Source of the DNA: Mycobacterium sp. WUMAC-067
GTDB taxonomy: Bacteria; Actinomycetota; Actinomycetes; Mycobacteriales; Mycobacteriaceae
Direction of reading: 5' to 3'
DNA length: 40,904 nucleotides
NCBI RefSeq assembly: GCF_020217485.1
Contig: NZ_JAEKMI010000041.1
Span: 1 to 40,904 of the forward strand
Positions 1 to 9,269 of the stretch are shown here, piece by piece; the stretch's first letter is position 1, and each line of letters starts with the position of its first letter. Under the pieces are notes generated by a model that did not search any database, was not told the origin of the DNA, and was given only the letters and a program-made list of their open reading frames with translations. Both the position numbers and the translations under genes were made by a program.

Positions 1-480
1 ATCGGCCTCACACGTTTGCAGGTGTGACCCAACGTTAACGAATACAGCGAAATTGTTGATACAGATTACTTGCACATGACACAAGAACTCACAAAGGGTT
101 TGGCGCCTCGTCTGAGAAATCGCGTCCAGCCGCCTTCGAGGCGCCGCACAGCCATGATGGGTTGTGGGGTGTCGATGCCCCTCACTGCCATTGGCGGCAC
201 AGCCGGAGTGATTCGCTGAACGAGAATGCCGTCCGACGCCGCGACTCGGTATATGCCGGTCCACTGGTGCTATCGGGATGCGGTAGCAATACGACCATTC
301 CTCAGGAGGGTCATCGGGATCGTGACCGGGTAGGGTCTCTATCGGGTTGGTGGAAGCGTCTGATTGAGCCACAGCGGCTGCGGGCAGACTTGTAGCTGTC
401 GTGCAGCGGTCCAGAAGTCAAAGCACCGCCAAGGGCCGCCAAGGGAACCGGCCCTCGAACCGAGGAAAGGGCTTGTTGTG
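1..480. other. intergenic region upstream of the DUF305 lipoprotein gene
   Basis: No convincing gene lies here. A short open frame on the plus strand (162-395) has no domain signature and no ribosome binding site. At 8-27 there is a perfect 6-bp inverted repeat (TCACAC / GTGTGA, 8-nt loop), possibly the terminator of a gene lying left of the window, although no T-run follows. I saw no CsoR/RicR-like palindrome, so control of the DUF305 gene cannot be read from this sequence. Confidence 0.5.
426..445. repeat. perfect 10-bp tandem duplication in a 5' untranslated region
   Basis: CCGCCAAGGG occurs twice without a spacer, 36 bases before the DUF305 start codon. It could be a slippage duplication or part of the leader; no function can be assigned. 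Confidence 0.6.
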
Positions 481-1095
481 ATGAGAATCAGGACTCTGAC
501 GGCGGCTGTCGCGGCGTTAGCGGCGCTGGTCGGCGTCGGCGCATGTAGTAACTCCCACACTGACCAGGCAGGCGCCACAAAGGGCGCACCGACGTCAGCG
601 TCGGCCCCGGACGGCCATAAGCAGGCTGATGTCGTGTTCGCACAGCACATGATTCCGCATCATCAGCAGGCCGTTGAGATGAGCGACATTGTGTTGGGCA
701 AGCAAGGGATCGATTCCCGTGTCGTAGATCTGGCGAATCAGATCAAGGCAGCTCAAGGGCCAGAGATTGAACAAATGCAGACTTGGTTGGGTCAGTGGGG
801 GACGCCGAGCCAGACGATGATGCCCAGCCAGAGCATGATGCCCACTCAGAGCACGATGCCGGGTATGAGCGGGATGTCCGACGAGGACATGGCTGCGCTA
901 AAGAATGCTCAGGGCGTGGAGGCCAGCAGGCTGTTCTTGACGCAGATGATCCAACATCATCGGGGCGCGATCGCCATGGCCCAGGACGAGGTCAATTCCG
1001 GTGGATATCCTGCGGCGACGGCGATGGCCCGCTCGATCATCGCCAGCCAACAGCAGGAGATCGACACTATGCAGAAGCTGCTGGCCTCGCTGTAA
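481..1095 (+). CDS. DUF305 family lipoprotein with Met-rich linker
   Basis: A 204-residue predicted lipoprotein of the DUF305 family (ferritin-like fold, often found in copper and metal-resistance loci). The ATG at 481 follows GAGGAAAGG; the open frame extends further upstream, but this start gives a clean signal peptide ending in a lipobox with Cys22. Two family half-repeats are visible: FxQHMIPHHQQAVEM near residue 53 and FLTQMIQHHRGAIAMA near 157, each with an HH pair. Between them lies a Met-rich linker built from repeats of roughly the form SQSMMPTQSTMPGM (DNA 811-876), which resembles periplasmic copper-binding Met motifs. The gene converges on a copper ATPase gene 20 bp away, supporting a copper-handling role outside the membrane. 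The metal specificity is inference. Confidence 0.88.
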   Translation: MRIRTLTAAVAALAALVGVGACSNSHTDQAGATKGAPTSASAPDGHKQADVVFAQHMIPHHQQAVEMSDIVLGKQGIDSRVVDLANQIKAAQGPEIEQMQTWLGQWGTPSQTMMPSQSMMPTQSTMPGMSGMSDEDMAALKNAQGVEASRLFLTQMIQHHRGAIAMAQDEVNSGGYPAATAMARSIIASQQQEIDTMQKLLASL

Positions 1096-1115
1096 CTGTC
1101 AAGACGCCCGCGGGA

Positions 1116-3368
1116 TCACCGGATGCCCGGCTGAAACCGGCGAAGCCGCAAGCTGTTACTGACGACGAACCCCGAGGAGAGCGCCATCGCGGCGCCGGCC
1201 AGCATCGGATTGAGCAGCCCGGCGGCGGCGAGTGGCAGCGCGGCGACGTTGTAGGCGAAGGCCCAGAACAGGTTTCCCTTGATCGTGGCCAACGTCTTGC
1301 GCGATAGCCGGATCGCATCCGGCACCGCGCGCAAGTCGCCGCGGACCAGGGTGAGGTCACTGGCCTCGATGGCGACATCGGTGCCGGTACCCATCGCCAG
1401 TCCGAGGTCGGCCCGGGCCAGCGCGGCAGCGTCGTTGACGCCATCGCCGACCATGGCCACCACCTTGCCATCGGTCTGCAGCCGCTTGATGGTATCGACC
1501 TTGTCCTGGGGCAGCACCTCCGCGATCACGTGGTCGATGCCGACCTGACGGGCGACCGTGTCAGCGGCGGCCTGGTTGTCGCCGGTGAGCATGATCGGCG
1601 TCAATCCAAGCGCGCGTAGTTGGCTGATGGCCTCGGCCGACGTCGGTTTGACCGCGTCGGCCACCACGAGCACGCCGCGTGGCCTGCCATCCCAGCCGAC
1701 CGCGACGGCGGTTTTACCATGCGACTCGGCCGCGTGCATGGACTCAGCGAGCGTCTCCGGCAGGTGCTGCGACCAGTCCGCCAGCAGCCGTTCGCGGCCC
1801 ACCATCACCGCGTGGCCATCGACCACACCTTGGACACCGAGCCCCTCGAGGTTGGTGAATTCCTCGACGGCCGGAAGTTCGCCGAGCTTCTCGCGTGCCG
1901 CTTTGGCGATCGCGGTGGCGATGGGATGCTCGGAGGCAGCCTCCAGCGCGCCGGCTACCCGGAGCACCTGATCGGGCTGTTCGCCGTCGTCGGTGATCAC
2001 ATCGGTCAGGGTCATCGCGCCAGCGGTTACCGTGCCGGTCTTGTCGAGGACGATGGTGTCGATGCGTCGCGTCGATTCCAGCACCTCGGGACCCTTGATG
2101 AGGATGCCGAGTTGGGCGCCGCGGCCGGTGCCGACCATCAGAGCGGTCGGCGTGGCCAGGCCTAGTGCGCAGGGGCAGGCGATGATCAATACTGCGACGG
2201 CGGCCGTGAACGCCGCGCCGATCGACCCGCCGACGACCATCCACAATCCCAGCGTCGCTACCGACAACACGATGACTATCGGCACGAAGATGGCCGAGAT
2301 CTTGTCGGCCAGCCGCTGCGCTTTCGCCTTTCCGGTTTGCGCCTCCTCGACCAGCCTGGCCATCTGCGCCAGCTGGGTGTCGGAGCCGATCCGGTTGGCC
2401 CGCACCACTAGTCGGCCGCCGACATTGACGGTGGCCCCGATGACGTGGTCGTCGGGCCGAACCTCCACCGGCACCGATTCGCCGGTCAGCATCGATGCAT
2501 CCACCGCCGAAGCGCCCTCGACGACGACGCCGTCGGTGGCGATTTTCTCCCCAGGCCGCACCACAAACTCGTCGCCGACCGCCAGTTGTTCAATCGGAAT
2601 GCGTTGCTCCACACCGCCTTTGCGCACCGCGACGTCCTTGGCGCCAAGGTCGAGCAACGCACGCAGCGCGGCGCCGGCCCTCCGCTTGGCTCGGGCCTCG
2701 AAGAACCGGCCAGCCAGGATGAAGGTTGTGACACCGGCGGCGGCCTCGAGATAGATGTTCCCGGTGCCATCGGTGCGTGTGACGGTGAACTCGAACGCGT
2801 GCCTCATCCCAGGCATTCCGGCGGTGCCCCAGAACAGCGCATAGACGGACCAGCCCAACGCGGCGAGCGTGCCCATCGAGATCAGCGTGTCCATGGTGGC
2901 GGTGCCGTGCCGCAGGTTGGCCCACGCGGCCCGATGGAACGGCCATGCCCCCCACACGACCACTGGAGCCGCCAGCGTCAGCGAGAGCCATTGCCAATTG
3001 GTGAACTGGAGCGGCGGGACCATGGCCATCACGATCACCGGCACGGTCAGCACCAGCGAAACCAGGAGCCGCTGCCGTAGCGACGCGGTGGGGTCGTCGG
3101 GCTGCTCGTTCAGGTCGCCATCGGTCGCCTTGGGCTGGGGAAGCGCCGCCGAGTAGCCGGCATCCGCGACAGCGGCCACCAACTGATCGGCCGAGACATC
3201 TCCGACGTAGGCCACGCTGGCCCTTTCCGTTGCGTAGTTGACCGTCGCGGTGACGCCGTCAAGCTTGTTGAGCTTCTTCTCAATTCGGGCCGCGCACGAC
3301 GCGCAGGTCATGCCGTCGATCAGCAGCTCGACGTGGCCGTTGGGTGTTGTCTCGATGACGGGACGCAC
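1116..3368 (-). CDS. copA: P1B-type copper-exporting ATPase (CopA/Ctp family)
   Basis: A 750-residue ATP-driven copper transporter of the inner membrane. An N-terminal heavy-metal-associated domain carries GMTCASC (Cys22, Cys25). Two N-terminal and six core membrane segments can be traced, with the ion-binding CPC at 398-400. Actuator TGES is at 295-298, the phosphorylated Asp442 is in DKTGT, the nucleotide-domain HP is at 481-482 and GDGVND at 642-647, so all catalytic motifs are intact. The length matches mycobacterial CtpA/CtpB/CtpV (about 750-770). The start is GTG, preceded by AAAGGAGAG at good spacing. It lies 81 nt downstream of copZ on the same strand and probably shares its promoter. 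The CPC motif favours Cu(I); which Ctp paralogue this is cannot be decided by eye. Confidence 0.94.
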   Translation of the reverse strand: MRPVIETTPNGHVELLIDGMTCASCAARIEKKLNKLDGVTATVNYATERASVAYVGDVSADQLVAAVADAGYSAALPQPKATDGDLNEQPDDPTASLRQRLLVSLVLTVPVIVMAMVPPLQFTNWQWLSLTLAAPVVVWGAWPFHRAAWANLRHGTATMDTLISMGTLAALGWSVYALFWGTAGMPGMRHAFEFTVTRTDGTGNIYLEAAAGVTTFILAGRFFEARAKRRAGAALRALLDLGAKDVAVRKGGVEQRIPIEQLAVGDEFVVRPGEKIATDGVVVEGASAVDASMLTGESVPVEVRPDDHVIGATVNVGGRLVVRANRIGSDTQLAQMARLVEEAQTGKAKAQRLADKISAIFVPIVIVLSVATLGLWMVVGGSIGAAFTAAVAVLIIACPCALGLATPTALMVGTGRGAQLGILIKGPEVLESTRRIDTIVLDKTGTVTAGAMTLTDVITDDGEQPDQVLRVAGALEAASEHPIATAIAKAAREKLGELPAVEEFTNLEGLGVQGVVDGHAVMVGRERLLADWSQHLPETLAESMHAAESHGKTAVAVGWDGRPRGVLVVADAVKPTSAEAISQLRALGLTPIMLTGDNQAAADTVARQVGIDHVIAEVLPQDKVDTIKRLQTDGKVVAMVGDGVNDAAALARADLGLAMGTGTDVAIEASDLTLVRGDLRAVPDAIRLSRKTLATIKGNLFWAFAYNVAALPLAAAGLLNPMLAGAAMALSSGFVVSNSLRLRRFQPGIR

Positions 3369-3449
3369 AATGCTCTCCTTTAGGGGCCCGGCCTGCTAGC
3401 GGGGCCGGCGGACCGTTCGACGGGGGTCGCACACAGTTGAGGGTTTGCT

Positions 3450-3656
3450 TCAGCCGGCGAGCTGGTATCCGGCCTCTTCGACGGCGGCCTTGAGCGCGTC
3501 GTTGTCGACTGGGTTGTCGCTCTCCACGGTGACCTTGCCAGTTGACAAATCGACGTCGACTGCGGTGACGCCGGCGATGCTGCCGACCTCATCATGTACT
3601 GAGGATGCGCAATGGGCGCAGGTCATTCCCGCAACCCTGACTGTGACGGTGCTCAT
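3450..3656 (-). CDS. copZ: CopZ-like copper chaperone (HMA domain)
   Basis: A 68-residue cytosolic protein consisting of one heavy-metal-associated domain. The Cu(I)-binding motif GMTCAHC has its cysteines at residues 12 and 15, and the end is the typical GYQL. Proteins of this family pass Cu(I) to the N-terminal HMA domain of CopA. The frame is open further upstream, but ATG at 3656 is preceded by AAAGGAG at good spacing and gives the normal family length; the longer version would run through the promoter and operator. It is the first gene of a copZ-copA unit. Confidence 0.92.
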   Translation of the reverse strand: MSTVTVRVAGMTCAHCASSVHDEVGSIAGVTAVDVDLSTGKVTVESDNPVDNDALKAAVEEAGYQLAG

Positions 3657-3693
3657 GTCGGCTCCTTTCACGTCGAAAGCCGTTTCAATCAAC

Positions 3694-3721
3694 AATATAC
3701 CCCCATAGGGTATCTGTCCAA
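3694..3721 (-). promoter_or_regulatory. copZ-copA promoter with CsoR-like operator
   Basis: Read on the minus strand, a -35-like TTGGAC (3716-3721) and a -10-like TATATT (3694-3699) are 16 bp apart. Between them, overlapping the -10, is the palindrome ATACCCCCATAGGGTAT (3697-3713; ATACCC / GGGTAT arms). Its G/C-tract dyad resembles sites bound by CsoR/RicR copper-sensing repressors. A repressor there would block polymerase and release on Cu(I). An alternative -35 (TTGACA) lies at 3723-3728. No csoR-like gene is in the window, so the regulator would act from elsewhere. Confidence 0.72.
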
Positions 3722-3945
3722 GTGTCAACATCCCGAACGAACGCGTTGCCGAGCTCACGGGGACGAAGGTTCATTTGGCATAACCACATTTCGCCGAAAA
3801 TATTGCCCCGATCGAAAGATGGCACGGACCACCAACGGCTATTGACGGCCTCACTGCGAAGCGAAGCGCCCATTTATCGAGTCGCATCGGGCCGGCATGC
3901 AGTCCGGCGGCCGGATCGACGCGACGCACAGGAATTAGTTCCTGG

Positions 3946-6900
3946 TCAGGGTGCAGCTCCCGGTCCGCCCAACTGCGTCAGAACGTCTGCAAGGGATGCC
4001 CCTCCGAGAAGGTCCGAGACCTCTAGATCGTGATTGAATTCCGCCTTTACGCGGCGGCGCAACTCCAGTGCCTGCAGGGAATCCAGACCGATGGCGACCA
4101 TGGGGGCGGTGGTGTCGATTGTCTCGGCGCGGTCGACACCGATGGCTTCGGCCAACAGGTTTACCAACCGTTGGGGCAGGCCTGTCTCCTCGACGGGGGC
4201 TGGAGCTTCGATGACAGAAGTTGCCGCGACGGGCGAGGTCAGCCGGGATAGCAGCGGGCCGTAGCCGTAGACCTCCAGTACCGATCGCGCGCGAGGAAAG
4301 TCGAATGCCGCGACGATGGCATTGCCAGGAAGTCGGCGCATTCCCAAAGCGATTGCATCGGCGGGAGACATCGGGACGACACCGATGCCTGCCAGCTGCG
4401 CCATGCTCGTGGCATCGAGGTCAAAGTGGACGGTCCACTGCCCCCACTGCACGGACACGCAGTCCAGCCCCTGGGCTCGCAGCCGGTGCGCCATGGCATC
4501 CAGCATCCGATTGGCCGCCGCGTAGACGACCTGCCCTCGGCCTCCGATCGTCGCCCTGGCCGAGGAGCATAGAACTACACGACAGTTATCCGTCCTGGGG
4601 AACGCCCCCAATATCCGCCAGATGCCAACAACTTTGGCGCGTAACGCCTGGTCGACTTTCTCGGCGGTGATGTCCAGGAAATCGACAGCCGAATACTCTA
4701 CGGCGGCGTGGATTATCAGATCCGCAGGCACGCCTTGGTTTTCGGTAGCCAGTCGCGATACCGCTGCTTGGTCGTCCACGTCGCACCTGGTGACACGGAT
4801 CTGCGTCGCTGTGGCCGAACGAATGTGCTGCAGCCGATCTGCGACGGCAGCCGTCTCGCCCGATCTGCTTACCAACGTGATCCGCTGCGCGCCGCGGTGC
4901 GCGAAGTGCTCACAGAATTCGAGCCCGAGATTTCCTGTGCCCCCGATGATGAGCACATGCTCAAGGGGTGCTGTGTCGCGGTCGCCGGCGAAGGTGTCGC
5001 CCTCGGCGAGCCGCTTGGCGTAGAGGCCGCCGTTGCGGAGTGCCAGCTCCGATTCTTCAGCCGTGTGCAGCGCCATGAGGATCGCGTGTGCCGAGTCTGA
5101 CGCCGTCAACCCGCGCGGCAGATCGAGGTGCCGGAATCCGATGCCCGGATAATCGGCGCCTATGCTGCGAAACCCTGCGCTGGCTGCCGCATGCACCGGA
5201 TCCGGCGGCGCATCGTCTGCAACAACCGCCTCACCGCCGACTGTTACGAGCCAGCAGTCGGTGAGCGCGTCGTGTATCCCCGGCCACCAGCTGCGGTCGG
5301 CAAAGAATGTTGCGACCTCGGCTGCTGCGGCGGCGTCGTCCAGTTCGGGCGATTGCGGAACCAGTATGACGAGCGTATCGAGATCGCCACTGGCGGCGCT
5401 GTTTTCGGTGTTGATCATGCGAGCCGTGGCGCCGATCTCTTCTGCCACGACGCATAACGTGGTGGCCAGGTCCCCGCAGGTCCCGGTGTGATCAACTATT
5501 CCGATGGCGCGCGGCGGCATCAGTGAGCGCTGCGACAGCCGAACCCACTCCTCGACGAGAAGGCGAGCCGGTATGGCTTCTGCGGCTAGGCCGCGCGCCG
5601 AATCAGCCACTGCGGCAACGGGTGTGACAGCGGATGATTGGCGGGCACGCACGGGCAGAACCTCGTTATACGGCAGCCACAGCCGCGTCTCGTTCATCCG
5701 GGTGTTGGGAAAATCGCGTAATGGGAGCCGGACGTGGCAGTCAGATTCGGTGCGCAGGCACTCCCACGAATAGTCGAGGTCGTGTACTGCCACCTGCGCG
5801 AGGCCGCGGGTGAACTCGCCCAAATCGGTGGCAGTTCGCTCCGACGTGCCGACCACCACCGCCTCGCGTTCACCCGCCTGGACAGCGAGATTCTCGTGAA
5901 TCGCCAACTGCAGCGTCGGATGTTCGGCCATTTCAACGAAAGTGTCGATGCCGTGCCGCACCGCGGTCGCAATCGCTTTATCGAAGCGAACGGTGTTGCG
6001 CAGGTTCCAGAACCAATATTCGTCGACCGGCAGCTCAGGCATGATGGGGCCGCCGAGAGTGCCTCCGAGGCAGTCGATGTCGGTGTCGAGGAACTTCGGA
6101 TTCTGCAGTTGGCGCTGCATGGACGCACGTACCGAAGTGGCGAGCTCATTGATCAAGCTGCTGTGCGCGGGATACTGCACGGCAATGACGCGCGCGAACG
6201 TGCCGCGCTCGGTCAACGTGTCCACGATGCCCTGCACCGTCTCTTGATCACCTGAAATGCCCACCATGCTCGGGGAATTCACCACCGACAGCTGCGCCCA
6301 GCCCGAGCAACGTGCGAGTAAGTCCTCGCAGGTGTCGCGGTCGGCGGCGACAACGGCCATGGCGTAATCACCGGACGCGAACTCGTCGGCGGCACGTGCG
6401 CGGAGCCCGACGACTAGCGCGGCATCTGCCAAAGTGGTCATCCCGGATACGTAGGCCGCGGCGATCTCGCCCTGACTGTGCCCGATGGTGACGTTGGGCG
6501 CAATGCCGAATGATCGCCACATCGCGGCCAGGCCGGCCATCTGGGTGAACAACGCGGGCTGGACGACGCCCGAACTGTCTTCGGCTGGAAATTCGTCGTC
6601 GAGAAGGTATTTCAGCGGCGACTCGCCGAACTGCGTCTGGAATGCCTCGGCACAGCGATCTGCCTCGGTGCGGAACGCCGGTAGCGACTCGTAAAAGAGC
6701 CGCCCCATCCCCGGCCGTTGGCCTCCCTGCCCGGGAAAAACATAGGCGAGCCGTCGGGTGCTGGCGGGTGTATTCGTGCGAACCAACGAAGGGTGTTCGT
6801 GTTCATCGATAACCGCGCGCAGGGCGCTGATCAACTCGTCGTGGTGGGTCACCATGGCCAAGGCTCGGTGCCGGCGGGCGATCCGCGTCCGAAACAGCAT

Positions 6901-7047
6901 TTCGGCGATCCGGTCGGGTGCCACCTCGGGATGATCTGCCGCATAAGAAAGAAGGCCTGCAGCTTCCTCACGCAGAAGGTCGCGGGATTCGGCGGATAGC
7001 AGGACGGGAATGGCGCCGTTCGGAAGCCGGTAGGTAACAGGTGCCAC
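3946..7047 (-). CDS. mbtD: mbtD-like polyketide synthase (AT-KR-ACP)
   Basis: A 1033-residue polyketide synthase without its own ketosynthase. The acyltransferase domain spans about residues 100-400 (FPGQGGQ near 104, nucleophile Ser191 in GHSQG; YPAHS at the usual specificity position, neither canonical form). A ketoreductase follows with GGTGNLG near 690 and an SSA...Y...N catalytic set. A C-terminal carrier has phosphopantetheine Ser990 in GLDSL. Architecture and length match mycobactin MbtD (about 1000 residues), which pairs with MbtC to add the beta-hydroxy acid unit. The GTG start lies 3 nt after the mbtC stop with an AGGAG site inside the mbtC end, so the pair is translationally coupled. 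All visible active-site motifs are intact. Calling it mbtD rests on architecture and context, not an alignment. Confidence 0.9.
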   Translation of the reverse strand: MAPVTYRLPNGAIPVLLSAESRDLLREEAAGLLSYAADHPEVAPDRIAEMLFRTRIARRHRALAMVTHHDELISALRAVIDEHEHPSLVRTNTPASTRRLAYVFPGQGGQRPGMGRLFYESLPAFRTEADRCAEAFQTQFGESPLKYLLDDEFPAEDSSGVVQPALFTQMAGLAAMWRSFGIAPNVTIGHSQGEIAAAYVSGMTTLADAALVVGLRARAADEFASGDYAMAVVAADRDTCEDLLARCSGWAQLSVVNSPSMVGISGDQETVQGIVDTLTERGTFARVIAVQYPAHSSLINELATSVRASMQRQLQNPKFLDTDIDCLGGTLGGPIMPELPVDEYWFWNLRNTVRFDKAIATAVRHGIDTFVEMAEHPTLQLAIHENLAVQAGEREAVVVGTSERTATDLGEFTRGLAQVAVHDLDYSWECLRTESDCHVRLPLRDFPNTRMNETRLWLPYNEVLPVRARQSSAVTPVAAVADSARGLAAEAIPARLLVEEWVRLSQRSLMPPRAIGIVDHTGTCGDLATTLCVVAEEIGATARMINTENSAASGDLDTLVILVPQSPELDDAAAAAEVATFFADRSWWPGIHDALTDCWLVTVGGEAVVADDAPPDPVHAAASAGFRSIGADYPGIGFRHLDLPRGLTASDSAHAILMALHTAEESELALRNGGLYAKRLAEGDTFAGDRDTAPLEHVLIIGGTGNLGLEFCEHFAHRGAQRITLVSRSGETAAVADRLQHIRSATATQIRVTRCDVDDQAAVSRLATENQGVPADLIIHAAVEYSAVDFLDITAEKVDQALRAKVVGIWRILGAFPRTDNCRVVLCSSARATIGGRGQVVYAAANRMLDAMAHRLRAQGLDCVSVQWGQWTVHFDLDATSMAQLAGIGVVPMSPADAIALGMRRLPGNAIVAAFDFPRARSVLEVYGYGPLLSRLTSPVAATSVIEAPAPVEETGLPQRLVNLLAEAIGVDRAETIDTTAPMVAIGLDSLQALELRRRVKAEFNHDLEVSDLLGGASLADVLTQLGGPGAAP

Positions 7048-7050
7048 TAT

Positions 7051-8349
7051 TCACTCCTGGGAACTCGCGGGCATCGCGACGATTGCGTGCGCGTTGGCGC
7101 CTCCAGCGCCGAACGACGACACGGCACCGTAGCGGACGCCGCCTTTGGGCTCCCACTGGTGCAGTTTTGTCGCCAGTCGCAGGCCCGTCAGGTCCCAGTC
7201 CACCATCTTGGTTGCGTTGTCCGAGAAGAGAGTTGGTGGGATCTGACCGTGCTGGCCGGCGAGTAACAGTTTGATCAGTCCGAGGATTCCGGATGCCGCT
7301 TGCGCGTGCCCGGCGTTCGACTTCAACGAGCCCAGCCGCGCCTCGGATCGCGCCGCGCCGTAGGTCTTGAACAGGGCGAGCAATTCCACCGGGTCGCCCG
7401 CACGGGTCGCGGTCCCGTGCCCTTCGATCATTCCGACATCGACCGGATCGATCCCCGCCGCCTCTATTGTCTTGCGGATGAGCTGCTCTTGCGCGCGCAC
7501 CCGGGGTACGAGGATCGGCTTGCCTTTGCCGTTGTGGTTGGTGCGGACGGCCAGGATGCGCCCATAGATCCGGTGTCCCAGCCGGCGTGCGCGGGATTCA
7601 GATTCGACAACCACCATCCCCGCGCCTTCCCCCCACACGGTGCCGCTGGCGTCCTCCGAGTAGGCGCGGCAATGCCCGTCAGTGGAAAGCGCATTGAGCC
7701 TTGCGAACTCGTAGAAAGCTCCCGGTGACCCCATGACGCACGCCGCGCCGGCAAGCGCCCATTCGCACTCGCCCGTCCGCACCGCCGTGGCTGCCAGGTG
7801 CAGGGCGGTCAACGACGACGCACACGCCGAATCGATACACATCGATGGTCCGGACAGTCCAAGGCAGTGCGAGATACGCCCGGCGGCCCCCAGCTGGCCT
7901 AGGCTGGCGATCCGATGCCCGCTGTGGGCATCGGCTACGGCCGCACGCGGGCCGTACTCCATCGGGGACATCCCGACGAAACAGCCGACGTCGGCGCCGT
8001 CCAGCGCGCCGGGGTTTATCCCCGAATTCTCCAGTGCCTTCCACGCCACGCGCATCGCCACCCGTTGCTGGGGCTGCATCACGAGGGCCTCGCGATGCGT
8101 GATACCGAAAAAAGGCGGGTCGAATGTTGTTGCGCCGTCGAGGAACCCGCCCGCGTCGAACACCGGCCCCCAGCCGTCTAGCTCGGATACCGACAGGAGA
8201 TCGTCGATCGGCCAGCCGCGATCGCGCGGAAAGGGGGCAATCAGTTCCCTGGCTTCGGCAAGTGCGGACCACAAGGCTGCGGGGCTGTCGATTCCCCCGG
8301 GCGCCTCGACGGCCATTCCGGAAATGACGATTGGGTCGTCGCTGCTCAC
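7051..8349 (-). CDS. mbtC: mbtC-like stand-alone ketosynthase
   Basis: A 432-residue beta-ketoacyl synthase of the polyketide type, close to MbtC in length (about 444). The catalytic triad is complete: Cys176 in DSACASS, His311 in EGHGTAT, His348 in SNAGHAQ. It would accept an acyl or peptidyl chain and condense it with the extender on the ACP of the neighbouring AT-KR-ACP protein, together making one split PKS module. The GTG start overlaps the thioesterase stop (GTGA, 8346-8349), and mbtD follows 3 nt after its stop. The three genes thus read as one transcript behind the iron box at 9187-9205. Confidence 0.92.
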   Translation of the reverse strand: MSSDDPIVISGMAVEAPGGIDSPAALWSALAEARELIAPFPRDRGWPIDDLLSVSELDGWGPVFDAGGFLDGATTFDPPFFGITHREALVMQPQQRVAMRVAWKALENSGINPGALDGADVGCFVGMSPMEYGPRAAVADAHSGHRIASLGQLGAAGRISHCLGLSGPSMCIDSACASSLTALHLAATAVRTGECEWALAGAACVMGSPGAFYEFARLNALSTDGHCRAYSEDASGTVWGEGAGMVVVESESRARRLGHRIYGRILAVRTNHNGKGKPILVPRVRAQEQLIRKTIEAAGIDPVDVGMIEGHGTATRAGDPVELLALFKTYGAARSEARLGSLKSNAGHAQAASGILGLIKLLLAGQHGQIPPTLFSDNATKMVDWDLTGLRLATKLHQWEPKGGVRYGAVSSFGAGGANAHAIVAMPASSQE

Positions 8350-9104
8350 GCCGTCTGCTCGCGGTGCGCACTAGACGCCAACAACTCCGCGACGGCGCCT
8401 ATGTGCGATTCCAGGTAGAAGTGTCCGCCGTCGAACATCGTGACCTTGAGGGTGTCGGTATGTTTGCCCCACCCGTACAAATCGCCCAACGTGATATACG
8501 GGTCCTGATCACCGCCCATCGCGTGTACCGGAGCCGCTACCTTGATGTCGTCGGCGCAGGAGTAGGCGTCAAAAGCGTTGTAGTCGGCTTTAATCACCGG
8601 AAGTGCCCGTCTCATGATTTCGCGGTCCGTGAACACGTCCGTGCTGGTTCCCTCCAGCGCCGCTAGATGGTTGAGGATCCCCTCGTCATCCTTGGGATGC
8701 GGTGGCTTGGCCGCGGCGCGGTAAGGGGCAACCGCCGCGGAGACGTTCAACTGGCGCACATCGATTCCGCTGGCTTCGGCGATACGGACAAACTCGAACG
8801 CGACCAACGCCCCCATGCTGTGCCCAAACGTGACGATCGGGATCCCGCGATTGTGCTCCGACGTCCAGAATTCGCCGAACGCTCCAGCGGCGATCTCGGG
8901 GAGTGATTGCAACGACGCTTCAGCCGCCCGGTCCTGCCGTCCCGGGTACTGGAAAATGATGACGTTGAATGTCGTGCGCAGTGCTTTCGAAAATTCGCGG
9001 TAGGCCGACGCGCCAGCCCCAGCATGCGGAAAAACCAGCAACGGAACGCTTTCGGGCAAATCCGGTTCGTGGAACTGTCGGATCCACCGCAGTGTGCGCG
9101 GCAT
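8346..9104 (-). CDS. mbtT: type II thioesterase (mbtT/GrsT-like)
   Basis: A 252-residue alpha/beta-hydrolase of the NRPS/PKS editing thioesterase family. It begins with the family's PLLVFPHAGAGAS stretch, has the nucleophile in GHSMGA, the acidic residue in GGDQDPY and the catalytic His in DGGHFYLESH. Such enzymes clear mis-primed carrier proteins; since no TE domain is fused to the two NRPSs here, a role in product release is also possible. ATG start with an upstream AAAGGTAG. It is the first gene of a thioesterase-KS-PKS operon and lies 82 bp downstream of an IdeR-type box. Confidence 0.9.
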   Translation of the reverse strand: MPRTLRWIRQFHEPDLPESVPLLVFPHAGAGASAYREFSKALRTTFNVIIFQYPGRQDRAAEASLQSLPEIAAGAFGEFWTSEHNRGIPIVTFGHSMGALVAFEFVRIAEASGIDVRQLNVSAAVAPYRAAAKPPHPKDDEGILNHLAALEGTSTDVFTDREIMRRALPVIKADYNAFDAYSCADDIKVAAPVHAMGGDQDPYITLGDLYGWGKHTDTLKVTMFDGGHFYLESHIGAVAELLASSAHREQTA

Positions 9105-9186
9105 GCAACGCTACCTTTCGCTTCGTGTCGCTCGATGCGCCACGAGGAACCCGCGCGGCGGCACGACCACCGCGTGCGTCATTAAC

Positions 9187-9205
9187 TTAGCGTAGGCTAA
9201 CATAA
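9187..9205 (-). promoter_or_regulatory. IdeR-type iron box upstream of mbtT-mbtC-mbtD
   Basis: TTAGCGTAGGCTAACATAA matches the mycobacterial IdeR consensus TTAGGTTAGGCTAACCTAA at 16 of 19 positions by eye, including the central TAGGCTAAC. It lies in the gap between mbtK and mbtT, 82 bp from the mbtT start. Iron-loaded IdeR would repress this operon and iron starvation would release it. Confidence 0.85.
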
Positions 9206-9269
9206 GCTCCTCGCCTGCGGGAGATGGCACTGGCCCGCCGTCCGAGTTTGGGGCGGCGCTTGGTCGGCC

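Noticed and set aside
162..395. Possible small gene on the plus strand before the DUF305 gene
   Set aside because: No ribosome binding site, no signal peptide or domain, and irregular composition; more likely chance.
1993..3156. Long open frames opposite the copper ATPase gene
   Set aside because: They are antisense frames of a high-GC gene with Pro/Arg/Ser-rich translations and no family features.
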